A DNA stretch of 64,000 nucleotides from Paractinoplanes ovalisporus (GCF_016834655.1 NZ_JAENHP010000024.1:1-64000), one strand, 5' to 3'; counted from the first letter of the stretch, positions 25,387-36,939 are shown. Translations and numbers: made by a program. Notes: generated by a model from the sequence alone, not told the origin.

Positions 25387-26022
25387 TCAGGGGATGGTAG
25401 TGCCGGGGGCGACGTGGGCGTACTTCGTACCGGAAAGACGTTCGAGGTGTCCGTCCGAGATGCCGGCCCCGGTCGGCGTCAGCAGCGCGTCGTGCAACGC
25501 GTAGGCCCGGCCCGGCTTGACCGCGCGGACGAAGTCGATCGACTCGGAGAGCTTCATCCACGGAGCATTCAACGGCGCGAACAGCGTGTCCACCGTCGTG
25601 TCCTCCGGCACGGTGAACGAGTCCCCTGGGTGGTAGAGGTTGGTCGACCCGTCGGCGATCAGGTAGCCCACGTTCGCGATCCGCGGGATGTCCGGGTGGA
25701 TCACGGCGTGCCGGCCGCCGTACACCCGCACCTGATAGCCCGCCGCCTCGAACTCGCCGCCCGGCTCGACCGCGGTCGCCACCCCGGCGAAGGCCGGGTG
25801 CTGGGCCAGCACGTCGGCGTGGGCATAGAGACGCAGGCCGGGCCGCCGGTCGAGCGCCTCGGTGAGCGCCTCGGGGTCGAGGTGGTCGATGTGCTCGTGG
25901 GTGATCAGCACCGCGTCGGCGCCGTCGAGGGCCGACCTCTCGCTGAACGCGCCCGGATCGACCACGAGGACGCCCGCGCCCTCGATCCGCAGACAGGAAT
26001 GGGTGAACTTCGTGATCTGCAC
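25387..26022 (-). CDS. Metallo-beta-lactamase fold hydrolase (UlaG-like)
   Basis: A 211-residue protein with the metal-binding motif THEHIDHLD (HxHxDH), a preceding VLVVDPGAFSE strand and later YHPGDS and ALHDALLT metal-ligand blocks. This compact layout matches the L-ascorbate-6-phosphate lactonase-like or RNase Z-like small hydrolases. Substrate unknown. It starts with ATG at 26022 with GGAGGGA a few bases upstream, diverges from the DUF4349 lipoprotein gene and precedes the coiled-coil gene with a 1-bp gap. Confidence 0.9.
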   Translation of the reverse strand: MQITKFTHSCLRIEGAGVLVVDPGAFSERSALDGADAVLITHEHIDHLDPEALTEALDRRPGLRLYAHADVLAQHPAFAGVATAVEPGGEFEAAGYQVRVYGGRHAVIHPDIPRIANVGYLIADGSTNLYHPGDSFTVPEDTTVDTLFAPLNAPWMKLSESIDFVRAVKPGRAYALHDALLTPTGAGISDGHLERLSGTKYAHVAPGTTIP

Positions 26023-26132
26023 GGGATCCCTCCGCTGCTGATTCGTAACCGCTCAATATGCAGTCTGCCGGAACCGGAAAACGTCTGCCGCACGTCCCAG
26101 GGAGCACACCGAAAACGGGGTTGGGAGAAAGC

Positions 26133-27116
26133 ATGCGTGCTCGAAGGACATATTTGCTCGGGACAGTGATGATGGCCGGCCTGCTGCTGGCCGGCTGCGG
26201 CGACGGCGCCTCCGACGACGCGCAGTCCTCGTCGGGCGGAGCCCCGGCCGTCGGCATGGCCGAACAGGCCGCACCGGACGCGGCGGCCGGAAAGGAAATG
26301 GGTCAGGACGCCCAGGCCCAGGCGCCCGACCTCAAGGTGGAACAGCGCTCGATCATCTATCGCGGGACCGTCACCGTGCGGGTCGACAGCGTCGAGGCCG
26401 CGGCCGGGCAGGCCACCGGCATCGCGAAGACGTTCGGCGGCTTCGTCAGCGGCGACAACCGCAGCAGCGGCTCCGGCTCCGACACCGCGACCATGGAGCT
26501 GCGCGTCCCGGCCGACAAGTTCGCCAACGCGGTCGAGCAACTGTCCAAGCTGGGCACCGAGGAACAGCGCCAGATCAACACCGAGGACGTCACCGACCAG
26601 ACCGTCGACCTCGACGCGCGGATCACCGTGCAGCAGGCCCGGGTCGACAGCGGCCGCAAGCTGCTGGCCCAGGCCAAGTCGCTGAACGACCTGGTGATGC
26701 TCGAGCGCGAGGTGGCGACCCGCGAGTCCGACCTGGCGTCGCTGCAGGCCAAGAAGCGGCACCTGGCCGACCTGACCGCCCTCTCGACGATCACGGTCAC
26801 GCTGCTCGACCCGGAGGCGGCCGCGGTCACCGACGACGACGACCCGCCCGGGTTCCTGGGTGGTCTCGGCGCCGGCTGGAACGCGCTGCTGGCCTCGCTC
26901 AAGGTGCTGCTGACCGTGCTGGGCGCGCTGCTGCCCTGGCTGGTCGCGTTCGGCCTGCCGGTCTGGGCGGTCATTTACGCCGTACGGTGGTACAACCGTT
27001 CCCGCCGGCCCGTCGTGCAGCCGGCGGCGGCCTACGCGACGCCCGCCGCTCCGCTGCCGCAGCACCCGCCCGTCTCCGGGCCGCCGGCCTCCGGGCCGCC
27101 GCAGCCGAAGCCCTAG
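26133..27116 (+). CDS. DUF4349 lipoprotein with C-terminal membrane helix
   Basis: A 327-residue protein with a lipoprotein signal (lipobox LLAGC, Cys22). The extracytoplasmic DUF4349 region (about 85-250) includes a coiled coil around VDLDARITVQQARVDSGRKLLAQAKSLNDLVMLEREVATRES. A hydrophobic hairpin or helix follows (about 250-285), then a Pro-rich cytoplasmic or external tail. DUF4349 proteins occur widely in actinobacteria without assigned function. The ATG at 26133 has GGGAG upstream; the longer in-frame start at 26058 would add 25 residues ahead of the signal peptide and is rejected. Confidence 0.85.
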   Translation: MRARRTYLLGTVMMAGLLLAGCGDGASDDAQSSSGGAPAVGMAEQAAPDAAAGKEMGQDAQAQAPDLKVEQRSIIYRGTVTVRVDSVEAAAGQATGIAKTFGGFVSGDNRSSGSGSDTATMELRVPADKFANAVEQLSKLGTEEQRQINTEDVTDQTVDLDARITVQQARVDSGRKLLAQAKSLNDLVMLEREVATRESDLASLQAKKRHLADLTALSTITVTLLDPEAAAVTDDDDPPGFLGGLGAGWNALLASLKVLLTVLGALLPWLVAFGLPVWAVIYAVRWYNRSRRPVVQPAAAYATPAAPLPQHPPVSGPPASGPPQPKP

Positions 27117-27117
27117 C

Positions 27118-28374
27118 TCAGAACGCGCCTGTCGCCAGGGCGGCCAGCGCGGTGTGGACCATGACCCGGACGCCGTATCCGATGCAGCTCTCGTCCACAT
27201 CGAAGTCGCCCTGGTGCAGGTCGTGCTTCTCGTCCGAGCCCGGCACTCCGGTGCCCAGCCGGATCATCGCGCCCGGCACCTGGTCGAGGTAGAACGCGAA
27301 GTCCTCGCCGCCCATGCTGATCTCGGCCTCGACCACACGCTCGGGGCCGAGAGCGGCGCCCGCGGCCCCCGCGATCACGGCGGCGGCCATCCGGTCGTTG
27401 ATCACCGGCGGCACCCCGCGGTGGTAACCGACCTCGACGTGCGCCCCGGTCGGCGCGACCACGTCCTTGATCAGCTGGGTGACCAGCTCGGGGGCCGTCC
27501 GCCAGGCCTCACGGCTCAGGATGCGCACGGTGCCGCGCGCCTGGCCCTCACCCGGGATCGCGTTGAACGCCTCACCCGAGTGCACCGCGCCCCACACCAT
27601 CGACAGGCCGGCCCGCGCGTCGACCCGGCGGCCGAGCAGCGCCGGCGTGTCCACGATGACCTTGGCCAGCGCGTAGACCAGGTCGGCGGTCAGGTGCGGG
27701 CGGGCGGTGTGCCCGCCGGGGCCGGTCAGCGTCACGTCGACGGTGTCGGCGGCCGCGGTGAACGGGCCGGAACGCACCCCGACCAGGCCCGCGGGCAGTT
27801 GCGGGTAGCAGTGCAGGGCATAGATCGCGGCGACGTCCTTGAGGGCGCCGGCGGCGATCAGCTTGGGCGCTCCGGAGGGGACGGTCTCCTCGGCGCACTG
27901 GAAGATCAGGCGGATCCGGCCGGGCAGCTGCCCCTGCCGGGCGAGCTGCTGCAGGGCCAGGCCGAGACCGAGCATCACGGTGGTGTGCACGTCGTGGCCG
28001 CAGGCGTGCGCGACGTTGGGCACCGTGGACTTGTAGGGCACGTCCTTGAGGTCCTGCAGCGGCAGCGCGTCGAGGTCGGCGCGGAAGGCGATCACCCGGT
28101 CGCCCTCGCCGATGTCACAGATCACGCCGTTGCCCTCGGGCAGCATGCGCGGCGACAGACCGGCGACGGCGAGCTCGCGGGCGACCAGGGCCGCGGTCTC
28201 GAACTCGTGATAGGACGGCTCGGGGTGCGCGTGGATGTGACGCCGAATCGCTACGAGCTCCTCGCCGTGGGAGGCAAGCCAGCGGTCGAGCTGGCCGGGC
28301 AGGGGCTCGGCACCGGGCAACGGCCCGGGCCACTCCGTCTGGGCCTCTTCGGGCTCCGTCAGAGTAGTAGTCAC
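27118..28374 (-). CDS. M20D amidohydrolase (AmiA/AmiB-like)
   Basis: A 418-residue metallopeptidase-family amidohydrolase with the metal blocks HACGHDVHT, CAEETVPSG, ALHCYPQLPAG and MGGEDFAFYL, typical of N-acyl amino acid or peptide amidohydrolases. The gene begins where synteny with M. tuberculosis predicts amiB1 (Rv3306c). The GTG at 28374, with GGAAG upstream, gives normal family length; other in-frame starts up to 28551 would add up to 59 residues without homology. It converges with the DUF4349 gene with one base between stops. Confidence 0.88.
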   Translation of the reverse strand: MTTTLTEPEEAQTEWPGPLPGAEPLPGQLDRWLASHGEELVAIRRHIHAHPEPSYHEFETAALVARELAVAGLSPRMLPEGNGVICDIGEGDRVIAFRADLDALPLQDLKDVPYKSTVPNVAHACGHDVHTTVMLGLGLALQQLARQGQLPGRIRLIFQCAEETVPSGAPKLIAAGALKDVAAIYALHCYPQLPAGLVGVRSGPFTAAADTVDVTLTGPGGHTARPHLTADLVYALAKVIVDTPALLGRRVDARAGLSMVWGAVHSGEAFNAIPGEGQARGTVRILSREAWRTAPELVTQLIKDVVAPTGAHVEVGYHRGVPPVINDRMAAAVIAGAAGAALGPERVVEAEISMGGEDFAFYLDQVPGAMIRLGTGVPGSDEKHDLHQGDFDVDESCIGYGVRVMVHTALAALATGAF

Positions 28375-28973
28375 GTCGGCTTCCAGTTCTGTCAACGCCA
28401 AGCGCAGCGCTCTCGAAATTTTGTCGGGTTTCCGCGACGCGCGACAGCTTAGACCGTTTTCAGTGACGCTGTGCAACGCCATTCCCGTGCCCAGTGGATC
28501 GCGCTGAGTCACGTAAGCCCTGATTAAGGGCGCTCCGCGGAAACCTCTCACTCCCTACAACCCGTTACGGGCGCGTGAGTGACGCAGTTCAACGGTGCCA
28601 CGGCGCACCACGGTCGGGCACACCGCGAGTCCGTTCGGAGATCGTTCCGAAACGGCTCATACACCGCGTGAGGTGCGGCACACCCCGACCACAGTGACAC
28701 GGGAGTGCAACGCCTTCTTTCCCCAACGGTAAGACGTTCTTTCGTCCCCGGGCGGTCTTCGCCGAATCCGCCCGGCCCGTGCCGGCGCTGAACCGACGTT
28801 CACATCCGGCTGCGTGAGGGCTTTCGCACTCTGCGTCCGGAACTGTCCACACAATGCGATTTCACGGTCACCTACGGTCGAGTTCACCGGAACACGGCTC
28901 TCGCGACTTTCAAATCGGGGTGGGGGCACGGCAAGATAGCGGGGTTCGTCTCGAAGGCCCCTAGACCCCCTCG
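28375..28973. other. Long intergenic stretch between divergent amidohydrolase and kinase
   Basis: A gap of about 600 bp with no coding frame I can support. It must hold the promoters of two divergent units. It contains a single DnaA-box-like CTGTCCACA at 28843-28851. In M. tuberculosis the corresponding position, as I recall, holds deoD; no trace of a phosphorylase is seen. I find no riboswitch or RNA gene that I can defend. Confidence 0.5.
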
Positions 28974-30902
<1,929 letters not shown>

Positions 30903-30929
30903 GCCGTCGGGGCGTGCTATCAATCCCTG

Positions 30930-32573
30930 ATGGCGCCTGACGAACTCAAGTCCCTGGCCGAGGCCTGGCGGGCGGATGACCCCGACCCGGCCACGCGGGC
31001 CGAACTGACCCGCCTGATCGACGGGCTGCCCGAGACCGAGGCCGAACTGCGCGACCGGTTCGCCGGCCCGCTCACCTTCGGCACGGCCGGGCTGCGGGGG
31101 CGGTTGCGGGCCGGGCCGAACGGGATGAACCTCGCGGTCGTCACGCGGGCCGCCGCCGGGCTCGTGGCGTGGCTGGCCAAGCAGGGCGGCGAGGGCCCGC
31201 TGGTGATCGGGTACGACGCCCGGCACGGCTCGAAGGAGTTCGCCGAGCGGACGGCCCGGGTCGCGACCGGCGCCGGACGCGAGGCCCTGGTCATGCCCGC
31301 GCTGCTGCCGACGCCCGTGCTGGCGTACGCGGTGCGCTCGTTCGACGCGGTCGCCGGGGTCATGGTCACCGCCAGCCACAACCCGCCCCAGGACAACGGC
31401 TACAAGGTCTATCTGGGCCGCGAGCTGGGTGGTCCCGGTGGTGACGGCGCTCAGATCGTGCCGCCGGCCGACGCGGGCATCGAGGCCGCGATCCGGGCCG
31501 TGGGGCCGATCGGCGACATCCCCCTGGGCCCGCCGGGCACCCTGATCGATGACAAGATCATTCACTCGTACGCCGGAAGCGCCGCGGCCGTGCTGGCCGA
31601 GGGCGGCCCACGTGATCTCACGGTCGCCTACACGCCGATGCACGGAGTCGGCGCGTCGACGCTGCTGGCCGCGTTCGCCGCCGCCGGTTTCCCGACCCCG
31701 GCCGTGGTGGCGGAGCAGGCCGGGCCCGACCCGGAGTTCCCGACCGTCTCGTTCCCCAATCCCGAGGAACCGGGCGCGATGGACCTGCTGCTGGGGCTGG
31801 CCGCCGCGTCCGGAGCCGACCTGGCGATCGCCAACGACCCCGACGCGGACCGTTGCGCCGTGGCGATCCCGACCGCCGACGGGTGGCGGGCGCTGCGCGG
31901 CGACGAGCTGGGCGCGCTGCTCGGCGACCACCTGATCCGGCGGGGCGTCCCCGGGACGTACGCCACCACGATCGTCTCGTCGCAGCTGCTGGGCCGTCTG
32001 TGCGCCGCGCGGGGAGTGCCGTACGCCGAGACGCTGACCGGGTTCAAGTGGATCGTGCGGGCGGCCGGGGAGCTCGCGTACGGCTATGAGGAAGCCCTGG
32101 GCTACTGCGTGGCGCCGGCCCTGGTGCGCGACAAGGACGGCATCACCGCCGCGCTGACCGTGGCCGAGCTCGCGGCCGGGCTCAAGGCCGAGGGGCGCAC
32201 CCTGGCCGACCGTCTCGACGAGCTGGCCGGCGAGTTCGGGGTGCACGCCACCGACCAGCTCTCGGTGCGGGTCGACGACCTGGCCGAGATCGGGGCGGCG
32301 ATGACCCGGGCCCGGCAGGCCCCGCCGGCGACGCTGCTGGGACTGGCGGCGAGCGTGACCGACGACGCCGCGAACAACGTGCTCACCTTCCGTACGGCCT
32401 CGGCCCGCGCGGTCATCCGGCCGTCGGGCACCGAGCCCAAGCTGAAGGCCTACCTGGAAGTGGTCGAGCCGGTCGACGCGGGTGGCCTGGCCGCCGCCCG
32501 CGCGCGGGCGGGCGACGGCCTGGTGGGGCTGCGGCGTGAGATCGCCGCGGCCCTGGGCGTCGGACCTTCCTGA
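30930..32573 (+). CDS. Alpha-D-phosphohexomutase family enzyme, possible phosphopentomutase
   Basis: A 547-residue protein with catalytic phosphoserine Ser149 in TASHNPP, metal loop DPDADR (303-308), sugar-binding loop GFKW and EEALGYC, and phosphate-binding RPSGTEPK near the C-terminus. Length and motifs match the PmmB/PgcA group. It sits between the amidohydrolase and upp as M. tuberculosis pmmB does. Because neighbours make and use deoxyribose-1-phosphate, conversion of pentose-1- to pentose-5-phosphates is a reasonable inference; phosphogluco- or phosphomannomutase activity is the alternative. Intergenic distance to the kinase upstream is 27 bp. Confidence 0.92.
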   Translation: MAPDELKSLAEAWRADDPDPATRAELTRLIDGLPETEAELRDRFAGPLTFGTAGLRGRLRAGPNGMNLAVVTRAAAGLVAWLAKQGGEGPLVIGYDARHGSKEFAERTARVATGAGREALVMPALLPTPVLAYAVRSFDAVAGVMVTASHNPPQDNGYKVYLGRELGGPGGDGAQIVPPADAGIEAAIRAVGPIGDIPLGPPGTLIDDKIIHSYAGSAAAVLAEGGPRDLTVAYTPMHGVGASTLLAAFAAAGFPTPAVVAEQAGPDPEFPTVSFPNPEEPGAMDLLLGLAAASGADLAIANDPDADRCAVAIPTADGWRALRGDELGALLGDHLIRRGVPGTYATTIVSSQLLGRLCAARGVPYAETLTGFKWIVRAAGELAYGYEEALGYCVAPALVRDKDGITAALTVAELAAGLKAEGRTLADRLDELAGEFGVHATDQLSVRVDDLAEIGAAMTRARQAPPATLLGLAASVTDDAANNVLTFRTASARAVIRPSGTEPKLKAYLEVVEPVDAGGLAAARARAGDGLVGLRREIAAALGVGPS

Positions 32574-32609
32574 CCTCTCGGACCGCCTGACCCTTTCGGC
32601 CGGATCGGG

Positions 32610-33293
32610 TCAGGCGGGCTTCGGGGCGCCCAGCGCGGCCGTGATGGCCTTGCTCAGGGTGGCCACGACCAGCGCCACGCTGGGGCGGACGATCGAGTCC
32701 TCCAGGTTGCCGCCGGCCATGAAACCGGCGCCCGAGGCGATCTGCTCCAGACGCTCGTGGGCCCGGGCGACCTCGTCGGCCGGCAGCCGCAGCGCGGGCT
32801 CCATGCGGCAGGAGACCAGCAGGGTGGCCAGCGCGGCGGTGCGCTCGTCGCAGAGGGCGCCGGTGGTCAGCGCGTCGGCCAGCCGCTTGCGGATCTCGGC
32901 CTCGAAGGCCGGGTCGGTGGTCGGGTAGCGGTGCACGTGGATGACGCCCATCTGGGTCTCGTCCACGTCCTGCACCACACCGCGGGCCACCAGGTCTTCC
33001 AGCACCCGGGTGCGCAGCCGGTGGCGCAGTCGCTGCAGCCACTGGGCGGGCGTGTGCGGCTCGTCGTCGGCGGCCTTGGCCAGCACGGCGTCGGCGATGG
33101 TGTCACCGATCGGGCTGGGGTCGATCACCTTGAGGTAGCCGTCGACGTAGGCGATGCGCCCCGCCAGCGCGAGGTCGACCAGCACGGCCGCGGCCATGCC
33201 GAGGTCGAGCCCGATCCGGGAGCCGGTCGCCTTGCCGGTCTGGTCGTCGTACGCGAGGAGGAGCAGTTCCTCGGCGAGAGGCATGGAGGTCAT
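32610..33293 (-). CDS. GPP34 (GOLPH3-like) family protein
   Basis: A 227-residue protein with the GPP34 pattern: an N-terminal LAEELLLLAYDDQTGKATGSRIGLDLGMAAAVLVDLALAGRI segment and a helical remainder with RVLEDLVARGVV. The eukaryotic counterpart binds phosphatidylinositol-4-phosphate at the Golgi; the bacterial role is not known, though the family is common in actinobacteria. The ATG at 33293 is used; a second ATG lies three codons in. It diverges from the NUDIX gene and converges with the mutase gene. Confidence 0.88.
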   Translation of the reverse strand: MTSMPLAEELLLLAYDDQTGKATGSRIGLDLGMAAAVLVDLALAGRIAYVDGYLKVIDPSPIGDTIADAVLAKAADDEPHTPAQWLQRLRHRLRTRVLEDLVARGVVQDVDETQMGVIHVHRYPTTDPAFEAEIRKRLADALTTGALCDERTAALATLLVSCRMEPALRLPADEVARAHERLEQIASGAGFMAGGNLEDSIVRPSVALVVATLSKAITAALGAPKPA

Positions 33294-33380
33294 GGATCGA
33301 AACGATAGTGTCCCCAGTCACGCAATCAGATCGCCAGGTCGGTTATATCCCGGTTGCAGACGTTGCCCTAGAGTCGCTCC

Positions 33381-33869
33381 GTGCAAGCGACCATCGCGAC
33401 TCTGGGCTACGTGCTGTCACCCGGCGGGGGCGAGGTGCTGATGGTTCGGCGTGACACCCGTCCGGATGATCTCCACTACGGCAAGTACAACGGCCTCGGC
33501 GGCAAGCTCGAACCCGACGAGGACGTGGTCAGCGGCCTGCGGCGGGAGATCCACGAGGAAGCCGGCATCGAATGCACGGACGTCGAGCTGGCCGGAACGA
33601 TCTCGTGGCCCGGGTTCGGGCGCGGCGGGGCGAACTGGTTCGGTTTCGTCTTCCGCGTGCCGGCCTGGACGGGCACGCCCCTGACCGGCAACGACGAGGG
33701 CAGCCTGCACTGGGTGCCGGTGGCCGACGTGCTGGCCGGCCGGGTGCCGATGTGGGAGTCGGACCGGCACTTCCTGCCGCTGGTCTTCGCCGAGAAGCCC
33801 GAGGTCTTCCACGGCGTCATGCCGTTCTCGAACGGCAAGGCCCTGAGCTGGTCTTTTACGACCCTCTAA
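33381..33869 (+). CDS. NUDIX hydrolase (8-oxo-dGTP diphosphatase-like)
   Basis: A 162-residue protein with a complete Nudix box, G41 to I63 (GKLEPDE, then REIHEEAGI). The N-terminal context VLMVRRDTRPDDLHYGKYNGLGGKLE is characteristic of the MutT/NUDT1-like 8-oxo-dGTP hydrolase group, which sanitises the nucleotide pool. GTG start at 33381. Its last bases overlap the end of the convergent upp gene by 4 bp. Confidence 0.9.
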   Translation: MQATIATLGYVLSPGGGEVLMVRRDTRPDDLHYGKYNGLGGKLEPDEDVVSGLRREIHEEAGIECTDVELAGTISWPGFGRGGANWFGFVFRVPAWTGTPLTGNDEGSLHWVPVADVLAGRVPMWESDRHFLPLVFAEKPEVFHGVMPFSNGKALSWSFTTL

Positions 33870-34498
33870 AACCTTCTCATGCCGCCGAACTGGCGGTCGC
33901 CGGCGTCGCCGAGGCCGGGCACGATGTACATCTTGTCGTTGAGGCCCTCGTCGATCGAGGCGGTGACCAGGCGCAGCGGCAGCCCGGACTCCTCGAGACG
34001 GCGGACACCCTCGGGCGCGGCCAGCACGCAGCAGACGATCACGTCGGTGCAGCCGCGGTCGACCAGCAGCTTGCAGCAGTGCAGCAGCGAGCCACCGGTG
34101 GCCAGCATCGGGTCGAGCACCAGCACGGGCTGGCCGGAGAGGTCGCCCGGCAGCGACTCCATGTAGGCCCGGGGCTCGTATGTGTGCTCGTCGCGGGCGA
34201 GGCCGACGAAACCCATCGACGACTCGGGCAGCAGGGCCAGCGCCGAGTCGGCCATGCCGAGCCCGGCCCGCAGCACCGGCACGATCAGCGGCGGGTTGGC
34301 CAGCCGGGTGCCCTCGGTGGGGGCGACCGGCGTGGTGATCGGGTAGCTCTCGGTGGCGAACGAGCGGGCCGCCTCGTAGACGACCATGGTCGTCAGTTCG
34401 TGCAGGGACGCGCGGAAGACACCAGAGTCGGTCTCCGACTTCCGCATCGCCGTGAGACGGGTCTGAGCCAGCGGGTGATCTACGACGAGTACGTCCAC
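33866..34498 (-). CDS. upp: Uracil phosphoribosyltransferase
   Basis: A 210-residue enzyme converting uracil and PRPP to UMP. It shows the N-terminal VDVLVVDHPLAQTRLTAMR, PRPP loop LVLDPMLATGGSL and the uracil-binding C-terminal end (YIVPGLGDAGDRQFG). GTG at 34498 is chosen because Upp proteins begin with this block; an ATG seven codons earlier (34519) is possible. It is divergent from deoC (60 bp) and takes up uracil released by thymidine/uridine phosphorolysis. Confidence 0.95.
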   Translation of the reverse strand: MDVLVVDHPLAQTRLTAMRKSETDSGVFRASLHELTTMVVYEAARSFATESYPITTPVAPTEGTRLANPPLIVPVLRAGLGMADSALALLPESSMGFVGLARDEHTYEPRAYMESLPGDLSGQPVLVLDPMLATGGSLLHCCKLLVDRGCTDVIVCCVLAAPEGVRRLEESGLPLRLVTASIDEGLNDKMYIVPGLGDAGDRQFGGMRRF

Positions 34499-34558
34499 GC
34501 CGATCAACCTACCGGTCAATCAAGATCAACTGTCGGGGGGCCGCGTAGAATCCGATTC

Positions 34559-35509
34559 ATGACTGCGACAGCGACGTCAAGGCTGTCCGGCCTGCCCGAT
34601 TCTCCCGCCGATCTCCGGACCTTCCTGCACGGACTGCCCGGCGTCGACAAGGTGGGCATCGAGGCCAGGGCGGCGGCGCTCGGCACCCGATCGGTGAAGA
34701 CGACCGCCAAGGCGCAGGCGATCGATCTGGCCATCCGGATGGTCGACCTCACCACCCTCGAGGGCGCCGACACCCCGGGCAAGGTGCGCGCGCTCTCGGC
34801 CAAGGCCCTGCGGCCCGACCCGGCCGACCCCACCTGCCCGCCGGTCGCCGCGGTCTGTGTCTATCCCGCCATGGTTCCGACCGCGGCCGCGGTGCTCGCC
34901 GGTTCGGGCGTCCACCTGGCCAGCGTCGCCACCGCGTTCCCGTCCGGTCAGGCGCCGCTCGAGGTCAAGCTGGCCGACACCCGTGACGCGGTGGCCGGTG
35001 GCGCCGACGAGATCGACATGGTGATCAGCCGGGGCGCGTTCCTGGCCGGCGACTACGCCAAGGTCTTCGACGAGATCGTCGCGGTCAAACAGGCGGCCGG
35101 CCCGGCCCACCTCAAGGTCATCCTCGAGACCGGCGAGCTCGCGACCTACGACAACGTCCGGCGCGCGTCCTGGCTGGCCATGCTGGCTGGGGCCGACTTC
35201 ATCAAGACCTCCACCGGCAAGGTCGGCGTCAACGCCACGCCCCCGGTGACGCTGCTGATGCTCGAAGCGGTGCGCGACTTCCGCGAGCGCTACGGGCGAC
35301 AGGTCGGGGTCAAGCCGGCCGGTGGCATCAAGACGACCAAGGACGCCATCAAATACCTCGTGATGATCAACGAGACCTGCGGCGACGACTGGCTGCACCC
35401 CGACTGGTTCCGGTTCGGCGCCTCCTCGCTGCTCAACGACCTTCTCATGCAGCGCACCAAGCTGAGCACCGGCCACTACGCCGGTCCTGACTACTTCACG
35501 CTGGACTGA
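34559..35509 (+). CDS. deoC: Deoxyribose-phosphate aldolase
   Basis: A 316-residue class I aldolase that splits 2-deoxyribose-5-phosphate into glyceraldehyde-3-phosphate and acetaldehyde. The Schiff-base lysine is Lys216 in FIKTSTGK, with Lys186 in LKVILETGEL nearby and the family strands VAAVCVYP and GVKPAGGIK. It is longer than the roughly 220-residue short form, as usual in actinobacteria. It is followed 5 bp later by an aldehyde dehydrogenase, which fits disposal of the acetaldehyde. Confidence 0.95.
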   Translation: MTATATSRLSGLPDSPADLRTFLHGLPGVDKVGIEARAAALGTRSVKTTAKAQAIDLAIRMVDLTTLEGADTPGKVRALSAKALRPDPADPTCPPVAAVCVYPAMVPTAAAVLAGSGVHLASVATAFPSGQAPLEVKLADTRDAVAGGADEIDMVISRGAFLAGDYAKVFDEIVAVKQAAGPAHLKVILETGELATYDNVRRASWLAMLAGADFIKTSTGKVGVNATPPVTLLMLEAVRDFRERYGRQVGVKPAGGIKTTKDAIKYLVMINETCGDDWLHPDWFRFGASSLLNDLLMQRTKLSTGHYAGPDYFTLD

Positions 35510-35514
35510 GGCCG

Positions 35515-36939
35515 ATGTCGCTCTTCGAATACGCTCCCGCTCCCGAGTCCCGCTCGATCGTCGACATCGCTCCTTCGTACGGGCTGTTCATCGACGGCGA
35601 GTTCGGCGAGGCCAAAGACACCTTCAAAACGATCAACCCGGCCGACGAGGAGGTGCTGACCGAGGTCGCCCTGGCCGCGCCGGAAGACGTCGACCGCGCC
35701 GTCGCCGCGGCTCGCCGTGCCTTCGAGAGCTGGTCGGCGTTGCCCGGCTCGGAACGCGCGAAATATCTGTTCCGGATCGCCCGCATCCTGCAGGAGCGCT
35801 CCCGCGAGCTGGCCGTGCTCGAGTCGCTCGACAACGGCAAGCCGATCAAGGAGTCCCGCGACGTCGACCTGCCGCTGGTCGCCGCCCACTTCTTCTACTA
35901 CGCGGGCTGGGCCGACAAGCTGAAATACGCGGGCCTCGGCCCCGACCCGCGCCCGCTCGGCGTGGCCGGCCAGGTCATCCCGTGGAACTTCCCGCTGCTC
36001 ATGCTCGCCTGGAAGATCGCTCCGGCGCTGGCCACGGGCAACACGGTGGTGCTCAAGCCGGCCGAGACGACCCCGCTCAGCGCGCTCTTCTTCGCCGACG
36101 TCTGCCGCCAGGCCGATCTGCCGCCGGGCGTCGTCAACATCGTCACCGGCGCCGGCGACACCGGCCGCTACCTGGTCGAACACCCCGACGTCAACAAGGT
36201 CGCGTTCACCGGCTCGACCGAGGTGGGCCGCCAGATCGCCCGCTCGGTGGCCGGCACCGGCAAGAAGCTCACGCTCGAGCTGGGTGGCAAGGCGGCCAAC
36301 ATCGTCTTCGACGACGCGCCGATCGACCAGGCCGTCGAGGGCATCGTCAACGGCATCTTCTTCAACCAGGGCCACGTCTGCTGCGCGGGCTCCCGGCTGC
36401 TGGTGCAGGAGTCGATCGCCGAAGAGCTGCTGACCTCGCTCAAGCGCCGGATGGCCACGCTGCGCGTCGGTGACCCGCTCGACAAGAACACCGACATCGG
36501 TGCGATCAACTCCCGGGCACAGCTCGACCGTATTACCGAATTGTCGGAAATTGGCGCCACGGAGGGTGCGGAGCGCTGGTCGCCGGAGTGTTCGCTGCCC
36601 GACCGCGGCTTCTGGTTCGCCCCGACGATCTTCACCGGCGTGACCCAGGCCCACCGGATCGCCCGCGAAGAGATCTTCGGCCCGGTCCTGTCAGTACTCA
36701 CTTTCCGGACGCCCGCCGAGGCCGTCGAGAAGGCCAACAACACGCCGTACGGGCTCTCGGCCGGCATCTGGACCGAGAAGGGCTCCCGCATCCTGGCCGT
36801 GGCCGACAAGCTGCGGGCCGGGGTCGTCTGGGCCAACACGTTCAACAAGTTTGATCCCACGTCGCCGTTCGGCGGCTACAAGGAGTCCGGTTACGGTCGC
36901 GAGGGCGGTCGTCACGGCCTGGAGGCCTACCTTGCCTAA
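35515..36939 (+). CDS. Aldehyde dehydrogenase, catalytic member of a pair
   Basis: A 474-residue NAD(P)-dependent dehydrogenase with all active-site residues: Asn159 (PWNF), Glu255 (LELGGK), Cys289 (FNQGHVCCAGSR) and the EEIFGPV block. It lies 5 bp after deoC and overlaps the next gene, which encodes a shortened, cysteine-free ALDH-like protein. By order and size the two together resemble bacterial ALDH16, a single chain made of a full and a non-catalytic ALDH domain. Probable role: oxidation of acetaldehyde from DeoC; true substrate unproven. Confidence 0.93.
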   Translation: MSLFEYAPAPESRSIVDIAPSYGLFIDGEFGEAKDTFKTINPADEEVLTEVALAAPEDVDRAVAAARRAFESWSALPGSERAKYLFRIARILQERSRELAVLESLDNGKPIKESRDVDLPLVAAHFFYYAGWADKLKYAGLGPDPRPLGVAGQVIPWNFPLLMLAWKIAPALATGNTVVLKPAETTPLSALFFADVCRQADLPPGVVNIVTGAGDTGRYLVEHPDVNKVAFTGSTEVGRQIARSVAGTGKKLTLELGGKAANIVFDDAPIDQAVEGIVNGIFFNQGHVCCAGSRLLVQESIAEELLTSLKRRMATLRVGDPLDKNTDIGAINSRAQLDRITELSEIGATEGAERWSPECSLPDRGFWFAPTIFTGVTQAHRIAREEIFGPVLSVLTFRTPAEAVEKANNTPYGLSAGIWTEKGSRILAVADKLRAGVVWANTFNKFDPTSPFGGYKESGYGREGGRHGLEAYLA

